From Bacteroidota bacterium (GTDB lineage Bacteria; Bacteroidota; Bacteroidia; UBA8524), in contig DQHT01000025.1 of the NCBI GenBank assembly GCA_003531115.1, positions 1-19,954 of the forward strand: DNA of 19,954 nucleotides, read 5' to 3'. Below, piece after piece: positions 13,869 to 19,954 of this stretch. Positions within the stretch are counted from its first letter, which is position 1. Each line of letters begins with the position of its first letter. Below the pieces are notes generated by a model that did not search any database, was not told the DNA's origin, and saw only the letters and a list, made by a program, of their open reading frames with translations. Made by a program: the position numbers and the translations under genes.

Positions 13869-14699
13869 TTACTTATTGTTAAAATTCATGTTACACTCAA
13901 TTTCCATTTTGTCGGAAATGCTGGTACTTGTAATACCAAAATCACGGCAGTTGAACTGGAAAGTGAGTTGTAATCCAAATACGTCGTAAGGGCTAGCGCT
14001 CTGGATTTTTGATTTTTTAATGTATTTCAATCTGCCCACAATCGATTTGGTAACCGGTGCGGTCATTTTTCCTTGCCAGGTGAAATCCATGGTCACGATA
14101 TAATCAGCGCTCAAAGGATCGAACTCCACTTTGGTGGTTTTGATTCTTGCTACATTGGTAATATTCAGGTTATGTGTTCCGGGAACGATCTTAACTGTAC
14201 CCATTCCTGAAATATTACAACCTGAGTCTCTTCCGGGTTCACCGGTGTTCGAGGTATTGATCTGAACATATCCGCTGAAGAACGTTTTGGTCGGATCATT
14301 TTCATAAAAAGCCCAGGAATTATCCTTAACGGGTTGACCGGTAACCTGATAGTCGGTCATTTCAGCAGGCAACAATTCATGAACACCAAACTGATTAAAA
14401 CGACCGGTAAGCAGTCCGGATGCGCCAACATAATTGGTTTCCCAGAGAACACTGGAGTGAGATTTGTCGAGTTTCCACTCGGTACTGTCTTTTGCCGTCA
14501 TGTCACCTGGCAGCATAATGGCATCGCCACGTACAATAGGTTGATTGTTGTTTGTTGGCTCCGGTGGTAATTCGTTTTCTTTCGTGCAGCTGTATATAAA
14601 AACAGTGCTGGCAACGAGCAGCATAAATAACAACAGAGAACTCATCTTAAGCTTGGCGAAAAATGATCGGCTTGTTCCTTGATTTTTTAAACGTTTCAT
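13869..14699 (-). CDS. YceI-family lipoprotein
   Basis: 276 residues. A long basic N-region precedes a hydrophobic segment (residues 20-35) and the lipobox IYSC (C38), then a Pro/Asn linker. The YceI-like domain runs from about residue 72: STEWKLDKSHSSVLWETNYV, SGLLTGRFNQFGVH, TFFSGYVQINTSNTG, later TKVEFDPLSADYIVTMDFTW and GRLKYIKKSK, a lipocalin-like barrel that in known members binds isoprenoid chains such as quinones. The insert with C161 (GCNISG) is unusual. It is the first gene of the YceI, CX4CH lipoprotein, DUF5777, cytochrome c unit, behind a consensus -7 box and a Crp/Fnr-type dyad. A role in quinone or isoprenoid handling is inferred from the family. Confidence 0.82.
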   Translation of the reverse strand: MKRLKNQGTSRSFFAKLKMSSLLLFMLLVASTVFIYSCTKENELPPEPTNNNQPIVRGDAIMLPGDMTAKDSTEWKLDKSHSSVLWETNYVGASGLLTGRFNQFGVHELLPAEMTDYQVTGQPVKDNSWAFYENDPTKTFFSGYVQINTSNTGEPGRDSGCNISGMGTVKIVPGTHNLNITNVARIKTTKVEFDPLSADYIVTMDFTWQGKMTAPVTKSIVGRLKYIKKSKIQSASPYDVFGLQLTFQFNCRDFGITSTSISDKMEIECNMNFNNK

Positions 14700-14739
14700 G
14701 TCTAGTGATTTTTATGGTGGATTTTGATTTAATCAAGAA

Positions 14740-14810
14740 CAAATCTAGACATGGAAAAACACCCTGCTTATGATTCTGGTCAACCGATTATATGAGATTA
14801 GTCATATAAT
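14740..14810 (-). promoter_or_regulatory. Crp/Fnr-type dyad and promoter of the YceI operon
   Basis: ATTATATGA (14787-14795) and TCATATAAT (14802-14810) are perfect 9-bp inverted repeats 6 bp apart, with core ATGA-N6-TCAT as in Crp/Fnr operators. On the minus strand TAGATTTG (14747 to 14740) is a perfect -7 box without a good -33 TTTG, as expected for an activator-dependent promoter. The centre-to-centre distance is 55 bp, placing the dyad near -61.5. Confidence 0.65.
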
Positions 14811-14838
14811 AATCTGCCTGTTATTCAGGCGTTTGAGA

Positions 14839-15360
14839 TTACGCCCGGCCTTTTCGGACGCGGGCCCATGCGTAACTAAGGAGGACCAGACAAAGGAGGC
14901 TAAAAAAACTGATAAGCACGCCGTCGAGCAAAACTTTCATATCGTTCTGCAGGATTTCAACACCAATTTTATTTCGCAGATATTTTACGAGATCGAGGCA
15001 GATATAGGAAAAGAAAAAGAGGCTATGCACTAAACTGAGCCAGGCCCTCTTTCTGAAAAATGGGATCCAAAACAAAAGGGATAAAAGTCCGACGTAGTGA
15101 AGGAGGGGAATATGAATTTGAATAGGCCCATCGGCCTGATTATTCACCAACAGAACTCCCTTTATCAGATAGCCGAGAAACAGGAGGCCGGTTAACACGT
15201 AGGACAGGGGAAGCAATGGAATGATCGAACGGATTTTTTCTTTGAACTTAATGTTTCCAAGGTCTGCCAACACATGTACGAAAGCATAAAGGATGGCATA
15301 GCCGGCAAAAAAAGCCATTACTTCGAGTAGCTCGAAATAGGCAAAGATATTTTCATCCAT
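14839..15360 (-). CDS. Multi-spanning membrane protein, unknown function
   Basis: 173 residues with about five hydrophobic helices (residues 8-32, 45-66, 85-98, 106-122 and 145-165) and a basic C-terminus (RVRKGRA). The short hydrophilic loops contain a conserved-looking LYAFVHVLADLGNIKFKEKI after the first helix. No family is recognised. It lies five bases downstream of a lipoprotein gene and is the last gene of the IMPase, glycosyltransferase, lipoprotein, membrane protein unit. A role beside the glycosyltransferase in envelope glycan handling is only suggested by position. Confidence 0.7.
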   Translation of the reverse strand: MDENIFAYFELLEVMAFFAGYAILYAFVHVLADLGNIKFKEKIRSIIPLLPLSYVLTGLLFLGYLIKGVLLVNNQADGPIQIHIPLLHYVGLLSLLFWIPFFRKRAWLSLVHSLFFFSYICLDLVKYLRNKIGVEILQNDMKVLLDGVLISFFSLLCLVLLSYAWARVRKGRA

Positions 15361-15365
15361 TCGTT

Positions 15366-15890
15366 CTAGTTTATGATAAAATAATTTTCCAGTTCCGTAT
15401 CGATATTCATCATATCAATATGAGCAGGCGCTTTCCCTTTTTCAAAAAGGATCAGTCCCCAGGGTTCATTCAATTCATCGAGATTAAGCGGCTTTCCCGT
15501 ATCGGATTGATCCGCACTTATCAGGTATTTGGCTTCTTTGCAATCGATTATTTCTACCTGTTTCCAGTTTGCCTTCAGCCTGTTTCTTGCATTGTTTATT
15601 TGAAACAGGTACTCGTGTTCCGAACTTTCGAAAGATTCCGGTATAAATTCCCTGTATCCTTCCCTTTGAAATGAATCGGGGTAAAAAAATACGGCTGAGG
15701 GAAGATTCAGGCGGATGGTATCCGTATGGATCCCCGGGAGCTTTTTAAAACTTTTTGGCTGCCCGACCTGTTGCTCGTTGCCCTGAACAGTTGGTTGTTG
15801 GCCAGTGTGATTGCAGTTTAAAAAGAATGCCGGCAACAGGAGAATAACTCCCGTACAGACCTTATTCACTATCCGGTATAAAACGCTCAT
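15366..15890 (-). CDS. Lipoprotein of unknown function
   Basis: 174 residues. A hydrophobic signal (residues 10-24) ends in the lipobox FLNC (C26). A Gln/Pro/Val-rich linker (NHTGQQPTVQGNEQQVGQPK) precedes a globular region with strand-like segments (TDTIRLNLPSAVFFYPDSFQ, EYLFQINNARNRLK, WKQVEIIDCKEAKYLISADQ, GLILFEKGKAPAHIDM). I do not recognise the fold. It lies 19 bp after the glycosyltransferase and 5 bp before the membrane protein gene, so all three are probably cotranscribed. Confidence 0.72.
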   Translation of the reverse strand: MSVLYRIVNKVCTGVILLLPAFFLNCNHTGQQPTVQGNEQQVGQPKSFKKLPGIHTDTIRLNLPSAVFFYPDSFQREGYREFIPESFESSEHEYLFQINNARNRLKANWKQVEIIDCKEAKYLISADQSDTGKPLNLDELNEPWGLILFEKGKAPAHIDMMNIDTELENYFIIN

Positions 15891-15909
15891 GTGTCTGAGT
15901 CAAAATTCC

Positions 15910-17196
15910 TCAACGAATCTCACTCTTCTTCCCCACTAATCCCAATCCGCTCAACAGAACCATAAAAGGCAATATGGCCGACTTATACCTGGCGGTACCA
16001 ACTGGTCCGGTCAGTATCCAGAAATAGGCGATGAGTCCGATCAATAAAATAACCAACATGGTTTCGTCGGGCAAACGCCGCAGTCCTTTGAGCGAATAAT
16101 AAAACAATACGGCAGAGCCAAATAAATTGACGATGAAGAAAAAGATGGTGAGGAAGTATTGTTTGCGCAGGGTATCCCACATTCCGCGAAAATCGCCGCG
16201 GGCCAACTTGTACATGAATCCTTGTTCCGTAGTATGAAGTTGAAAAAACTGCACATAGTCATAACGTCCGGGATCCAGCATCATAGCCATCATGCCTTTG
16301 GTATGAACTTTTGCATACGCCCATTTATTGGCTTTGATGATGGCTTTACAGGTATCCATAATAAAGCGGCTACGGTGACCGTAGTCGGGGATAAAAGCTG
16401 CGGTTCTGTTTAGCTCGGAAATAATAACATCGGCCGAATCAACTCCATGGATAGCTTCCAGCATGAGCCGGGTATTATAATCCTTAATATTAACTGTGCT
16501 TATGGATGAAAAGTGGGTCCATCCCGTTGAATTTTGATTGTGCGTGCTCCATAATAGTACGGTAAGCGGCATAAAAAATACGGGCCAGATAAGCTGAAAT
16601 CTCCTCCTTTGCCGGGCACGAAAGAAGGCGTAAACAAGAAGAGGCACCCAGAGGAAAAGCAAAACCGGCTTAAACAAAAGCGCTACCGCGAAAATAAACC
16701 CGGCCAGGAGCCAATTCCAGTTATTCTCATGCTTAAGATCTTTATATAAAAAATAAAAGCCCAAAAAGAGCAGGAACTGAAAGGGTATTTCTGCCAGTAT
16801 GCTGTTGGCATAAATAAGGGTATTGCTTTGAAACATAAGGACCAGCAGCACCAACCAGGCTGCCTTTTTTTCTTCAAGCTGAAATTCCAGTAAAAGTTTG
16901 AACACCATCCACCAGAGCAAAATGCTCATCAGGTTTTGAAGCAGCAAAACCAGCCACTCGGTGGATTGCAGGAGGTAAAGGATTACACCATAGCCGGGGG
17001 TTCGTTTTGTATAATAGTCGGGCTTAATGGGTTCCTCTAAATTCCCGGCATAAAAGGATCCTGAATTCCTCAGATTCTCAGCCTGATACAGGTAATCGTA
17101 TGAATCTGCGATGCGGGTATTCCCAACAGTAAGTGCCAGCACATAAAAGAGCAGGTGAAGGGAAAATAATGCGTATAAAAAATACTTCCTGCTCAT
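15910..17196 (-). CDS. GT-C type membrane glycosyltransferase, GT39/ArnT-like
   Basis: 428 residues with about eleven hydrophobic helices. The first extracytoplasmic loop carries RIADSYDYLYQAENL (residues 28-42), the acidic D-S-x-D motif expected in GT-C enzymes that use polyisoprenyl-phosphate sugars, followed by TKRTPGYGVILYLLQS, where the short-loop Pro-Gly also fits this superfamily. Residues 210-320 form a long periplasmic region. The start overlaps the IMPase-family gene by four bases (ATGA), so translation is coupled. It probably transfers a lipid-linked sugar in the periplasm to an envelope glycan, lipid or protein; the acceptor is unknown. Confidence 0.78.
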   Translation of the reverse strand: MSRKYFLYALFSLHLLFYVLALTVGNTRIADSYDYLYQAENLRNSGSFYAGNLEEPIKPDYYTKRTPGYGVILYLLQSTEWLVLLLQNLMSILLWWMVFKLLLEFQLEEKKAAWLVLLVLMFQSNTLIYANSILAEIPFQFLLFLGFYFLYKDLKHENNWNWLLAGFIFAVALLFKPVLLFLWVPLLVYAFFRARQRRRFQLIWPVFFMPLTVLLWSTHNQNSTGWTHFSSISTVNIKDYNTRLMLEAIHGVDSADVIISELNRTAAFIPDYGHRSRFIMDTCKAIIKANKWAYAKVHTKGMMAMMLDPGRYDYVQFFQLHTTEQGFMYKLARGDFRGMWDTLRKQYFLTIFFFIVNLFGSAVLFYYSLKGLRRLPDETMLVILLIGLIAYFWILTGPVGTARYKSAILPFMVLLSGLGLVGKKSEIR

Positions 17197-17990
17197 CCTT
17201 TAAAATGATGCCGTACTATATGGAGAAATTCTTCGGACACCCTTGGTTGACTGGCCACAATTTCTTTGCCGAAAAGAAAATTTTCGCCCCCGGAAAAGTC
17301 ACTTACCTTTCCACCCGCAGCTTGCACTATGAAGGCCCCCGCCGCCACATCCCAGGCGGCAAGGCCATATTCAAAAAATGCATCGAATCGTCCGCAGGCC
17401 ACATAGGCCAGATCTACTGCCGCTGAACCTAAACGCCGCAGACCCCGCGTTCCATGCATCAATGCTTTTAACACATTCAGGTATTCTTCCATTTGTTCGA
17501 AATCATAATAGGGGAAACCCGTGGCGATCAGCGAATCTTCGAGGTTAATTGCATTTGATACGCGGATCTCTTTTTCATTGCAAAAGGCTTTTCCTCCTTC
17601 CCAGGCATAAAAACACTCATCGAGGTTAATTTCGTATACGATCCCCCCACATAATTTTCCATCTATCATCAATCCCACACTCACACTGAAAACCGGTAAT
17701 CCGTGTACAAAGTTCGTCGTGCCATCCAGCGGGTCAACAATCCATACCACCTTGGCATGCCTGTTTCGTGCCACGGTGGCTTCTTCGGTTACAAAACCTG
17801 CTTCGGGAGTCAATGCCGTCAAGCCTTCTACCAGCATCTTTTCAGCTGTCAGGTCAACGTAAGACACAAGCTGATTCTGGCTTTTAAGATCAATAACAGC
17901 GCGGTCGAAGGTTTGGCCTTCTTTACGAATAAAGGCACCGACTTCTTTGACCAATGGAATGGCAGATTGTATAAGGAACTGAGGATCCAT
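17193..17990 (-). CDS. Inositol-monophosphatase family phosphatase
   Basis: 265 residues from the ATG at 17990. An in-frame extension to 18110 adds 40 unlike residues that cross the divergent promoter region and is rejected. Metal-site motifs are complete: GFVTEEAT (residues 65-72, EE), VDPLDGTTNFVHGLPVFSV (85-103, the DPxDGTxNF signature) and GLAAWDVAAGAFIVQAAGG near 212-230 (WDxxAG). The family is Mg-dependent, Li-sensitive and hydrolyses inositol or sugar phosphates, adenosine bisphosphate or related compounds; the substrate cannot be fixed here. It heads an operon with the glycosyltransferase. Candidate promoter TATCTTCG (18002 to 17995) lies four bases upstream of the start. Confidence 0.9.
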   Translation of the reverse strand: MDPQFLIQSAIPLVKEVGAFIRKEGQTFDRAVIDLKSQNQLVSYVDLTAEKMLVEGLTALTPEAGFVTEEATVARNRHAKVVWIVDPLDGTTNFVHGLPVFSVSVGLMIDGKLCGGIVYEINLDECFYAWEGGKAFCNEKEIRVSNAINLEDSLIATGFPYYDFEQMEEYLNVLKALMHGTRGLRRLGSAAVDLAYVACGRFDAFFEYGLAAWDVAAGAFIVQAAGGKVSDFSGGENFLFGKEIVASQPRVSEEFLHIVRHHFKG

Positions 17991-17994
17991 GTGG

Positions 17995-18002
17995 CGAAGA
18001 TA
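17995..18002 (-). promoter_or_regulatory. -7-like box of the IMPase operon
   Basis: TATCTTCG, a one-base variant of TAnnTTTG, ends four bases before the ATG in the minus-strand string TATCTTCGCCACATG. This would leave a leader of only a few bases. No clear -33 element is seen. Confidence 0.4.
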
Positions 18003-18005
18003 TGG

Positions 18006-18026
18006 ACTGAACACTGAAAACTGAAC
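18006..18026. repeat. Three tandem heptamers
   Basis: ACTGAAC, ACTGAAA and ACTGAAC (18006-18026) are three near-identical head-to-tail copies in the divergent spacer. They occupy the region where a -33 element for the minus-strand gene would lie, so they could be regulatory or simple intergenic repeat. Confidence 0.75.
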
Positions 18027-18091
18027 CCTCCTTCGCTTTGTGAAGATGCCATTTCCGCTGACAATTTTCGAAAAGCTTCGGCGGGTAATAC

Positions 18092-18099
18092 TATCTTCG
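18092..18099 (+). promoter_or_regulatory. -7-like box of purK
   Basis: TATCTTCG ends four bases before the purK ATG in TATCTTCGCGGCATG, with TTCG (18067-18070) 21 bp upstream as a possible -33 element. Nearly the same 15-mer precedes the divergent IMPase gene. Confidence 0.45.
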
Positions 18100-18103
18100 C
18101 GGC

Positions 18104-19270
18104 ATGTCATCCGCCTCCAACCTGCGCAAATCCATTGGAATCATTGGTGGTGGCCAGCTTGGCAAGATGTTGATCGAAGCGGCCCAACCCTGGAATACCT
18201 TTTTTCATATTCTGGAAAATACCCCCGATGCTCCTGCCAGCCGTATTGCCGACAGCCAAATTCTGGGCACCCTCACTCACGATGCTAAAATAAGGGAACT
18301 CGCTGCCAAAAGCGATGTGCTTACCTATGAAATTGAGCATGTAGGAATACAAACACTCAAGGATCTTGAAGCTAAAGGAATACGCGTAGTTCCTTCGCCA
18401 CGCATTTTGGAGATCATCCAGGATAAAGGATTGCAGAAACAGTTTTATGCCGACCATGCTATCCCGACTGCCCCATTCCGTTTGGTAAATACGCCCAATG
18501 AATGGCTGCCTGCAGCAAAAGAACTGGGCATAGACCGTTTTGCCGCAAAAAGCCGAACAGAGGGCTATGACGGAAAAGGTGTGGCTTTATGTAAGGTGAA
18601 AGAACTGGAACAAAGTGGGGATTTTCCTTTTATAGGCCCTACCTTGATCGAGGCTTTTGTCGACTGTGAAAAAGAACTTTCCGTCATTGTAGCGCGAAAA
18701 AAATCCGGAGAAACCTGCACCTTTCCAACCGTAGAAATGGAATTTGACCCCGAAGCCAATCTGGTTGAATTTTTAGCGTGTCCGGCGCAGATCAACCCAT
18801 CCATCGATAAAAAAGCCAAAGAAATCGCCGTTCAATGTATAGAAGCCTTTGATGGAGAAGGAATTTTTGCAGTAGAACTATTCCTGACCCGTTCAGGCGA
18901 AATCCTGGTGAATGAGATCGCCCCACGTCCGCATAATTCAGGGCATCATACCATTGAAGCCAATTATACCTCTCAATACGAGCAGCTCAACCGTATCTTA
19001 CTCGACCTGCCCCTGGGCGATACCGGTTTAATTTCTCCTGCCGTAATGATCAACTTACTTGGATCTGAGGGTGTTAACGGGGCATACGCAATATCAGGTC
19101 TTGATGAAATTTTAGCCTTACCCGGGGTGTATATTCATTTATATGGAAAGGCAGAAACGCGACCAAAACGGAAGATGGGTCACGCCACGATTTTAGCTTC
19201 AAGTTTAGCAGAGGCCATCGAAAAAGCTAAATTTGTGCGCAATACCTTTCGCTTTATACCTGCATTATGA
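18104..19270 (+). CDS. purK: N5-carboxyaminoimidazole ribonucleotide synthetase
   Basis: 388 residues, the normal length. The N-terminal nucleotide-binding strand [18 protein letters not shown] (residues 10-27) begins the PurK fold. ITYEIEHV-like LTYEIEHV (72-79) and [17 protein letters not shown] (101-117) follow. The ATP-grasp body includes [14 protein letters not shown] (147-160), [17 protein letters not shown], and [18 protein letters not shown] (near 269-286), the metal/ATP site. The enzyme uses ATP and bicarbonate to convert AIR to N5-CAIR in purine synthesis. It overlaps purE by four bases (ATGA) and starts four bases after a -7-like box. Confidence 0.96.
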   Translation: MSSASNLRKSIGIIGGGQLGKMLIEAAQPWNTFFHILENTPDAPASRIADSQILGTLTHDAKIRELAAKSDVLTYEIEHVGIQTLKDLEAKGIRVVPSPRILEIIQDKGLQKQFYADHAIPTAPFRLVNTPNEWLPAAKELGIDRFAAKSRTEGYDGKGVALCKVKELEQSGDFPFIGPTLIEAFVDCEKELSVIVARKKSGETCTFPTVEMEFDPEANLVEFLACPAQINPSIDKKAKEIAVQCIEAFDGEGIFAVELFLTRSGEILVNEIAPRPHNSGHHTIEANYTSQYEQLNRILLDLPLGDTGLISPAVMINLLGSEGVNGAYAISGLDEILALPGVYIHLYGKAETRPKRKMGHATILASSLAEAIEKAKFVRNTFRFIPAL

Positions 19271-19785
19271 CAGCACGCATTGGCATTATCATGGGTTCAG
19301 ACAGCGACCTTCCTGTAATGCAGGAGGCCGCCAAAATTCTGGATCAGTTCCAAATTCCTTATGAATTGAGTATCGTTTCTGCGCACCGAACCCCGGAAAA
19401 GATGTACGATTATGCCAAATCGGCCCGCGGTCGGGGTATCCAGGTCATCATTGCCGGAGCCGGTGGCGCTGCGCATCTTCCCGGTATGGTCGCTTCCATG
19501 ACCGAATTACCCGTAATCGGGGTACCCATTCAAAGCAAAAGCATGAGCGGCCTCGATTCCTTATACAGCATCGTTCAAATGCCTCCCGGCGTTCCCGTTG
19601 CCACCGTTGCCATCAACGGCGCCCGCAATGCCGGCATTTTAGCCGCCCAGATCCTTGGATGTGCAGATGCCAGGATAGGCGATCTTGTCGCTGCTTTTAA
19701 AGAAGGAATGAAAACCGAGGTAACTGAAAAAGCAAAGAAGGTGGAAACTATTGGGTTTGGGGAATATTTGAAGCAGATGAAATAA
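19267..19785 (+). CDS. purE: N5-carboxyaminoimidazole ribonucleotide mutase, class I
   Basis: 172 residues, class I length. Signatures in order: [13 protein letters not shown] (residues 6-18), [14 protein letters not shown] (34-47), [17 protein letters not shown] (58-74), [20 protein letters not shown] (82-101) and [14 protein letters not shown] (116-129), covering the catalytic His and the CAIR-binding loops. It moves the carboxylate of N5-CAIR to C4, following directly from the PurK reaction. The start overlaps the purK stop, so the two are translationally coupled, and they form a two-gene purine operon. Confidence 0.97.
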   Translation: MTARIGIIMGSDSDLPVMQEAAKILDQFQIPYELSIVSAHRTPEKMYDYAKSARGRGIQVIIAGAGGAAHLPGMVASMTELPVIGVPIQSKSMSGLDSLYSIVQMPPGVPVATVAINGARNAGILAAQILGCADARIGDLVAAFKEGMKTEVTEKAKKVETIGFGEYLKQMK

Positions 19786-19823
19786 CCGGAGAAAGTTCCA
19801 AATTCCAAGGGTCGTCATTCTGA

Positions 19824-19934
19824 GGGAGAACGTTAAACATGACGCGCAAAATTTGATGACGTGATTTAAGCCCTTATAAGTCGCAGCCAAACGGCATTCC
19901 ATATACAGCCAAATTCCCATCCCGAAGGGATTTT
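19824..19934. other. Gene-free tail with intergenic repeat-like sequence and weak hairpin
   Basis: No ORF is supported after purE. GAGGGAGAACGTTAAAC (19822-19838) and ATGACGCGCAA (19839-19849) look like dispersed intergenic repeat; the second string also occurs in the loop of the cassette 2 hairpin. ATCCC-GAA-GGGAT (19919-19931) followed by TTT is a weak terminator candidate, 134 bp after purE and so not assigned to it with confidence. Confidence 0.4.
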
Positions 19935-19954
19935 CCAAACTTAGCCCCGGGTCG

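Noticed and set aside
14724..14736. TTGATTTAATCAA, Fnr-box-like palindrome near the YceI promoter
   Set aside because: The half-sites are separated by 3 instead of 4 bases and lie at the expected transcription start; probably an AT-rich coincidence.
14816..14830. GCCTG-TTATT-CAGGC hairpin after the 14839-15360 gene
   Set aside because: It has a 5-bp stem and no T-tract, too weak to call a terminator.
19822..19838. GAGAACGTTAAAC resembling an attC right core
   Set aside because: There is no RYYYAAC partner, no paired outer stem and no cassette gene nearby; it fits intergenic repeat sequence.

Overview
The window looks like chromosomal DNA of a Bacteroidota bacterium. Several intergenic regions carry promoters of the Bacteroidota type (TTTG/TTG, about 20 bp, TAnnTTTG). 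Strong Shine-Dalgarno sequences are rare, and typical Bacteroidota families are present: a DUF5777 beta-barrel, YceI lipoproteins, CX4CH lipoproteins, an RDD protein and small secreted beta-barrel proteins. No species call is possible from the sequence alone, and no tRNA, rRNA or CRISPR array was seen.

Region A (1 to about 4063) is the distal end of an integron gene-cassette array. Five consecutive units each end in a site of about 130 bp with the geometry of attC. In each unit the first bases (TTRRRY...) are the reverse complement of the RYYYAAC core at the start of that unit's own terminal site, as integron excision chemistry predicts. The cassettes carry a small secreted protein, a cassette with no convincing gene but several hairpins, a HigBA toxin-antitoxin pair with its own promoter and operator-like dyad, a secreted MORN-type repeat protein, and a four-helix membrane protein. 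The integrase would lie to the left, outside the window. The last attC has lost the cleavage-site G.

Region B (about 4064-7758, plus strand) is accessory chromosome: an outer-membrane beta-barrel-like protein, an OmpA-like pseudogene with an in-frame stop, an RDD membrane protein, a GNAT acetyltransferase and a VapBC-type toxin-antitoxin pair.

Region C (7779-14699, minus strand) is an envelope electron-transfer locus in two transcription units. The upstream unit encodes a YceI lipoprotein, a CX4CH lipoprotein, a DUF5777 beta-barrel and a monohaem cytochrome c, and ends in a strong intrinsic terminator. The downstream unit encodes a small membrane-anchored protein, a Tat-exported four-cluster Fe-S lipoprotein, an NrfD/PsrC-type quinone-interacting membrane protein, a signal-anchored protein with a C-terminal helix, and an exported beta-carbonic anhydrase. 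No molybdopterin or other catalytic subunit is present. Both units start with a Crp/Fnr-type dyad (ATGA-N6-TCAT) centred exactly 55 bp upstream of the centre of a -7-like box, so they are probably co-regulated by one Crp/Fnr-family protein.

Region D (14839-17990, minus strand) is a likely operon of an inositol-monophosphatase-family enzyme, a GT-C type membrane glycosyltransferase, a lipoprotein and a membrane protein. Region E (18104-19785, plus strand) is purK-purE, transcribed divergently from region D. Their start sites share a nearly identical 15-mer containing a -7-like box, suggesting very short leaders.
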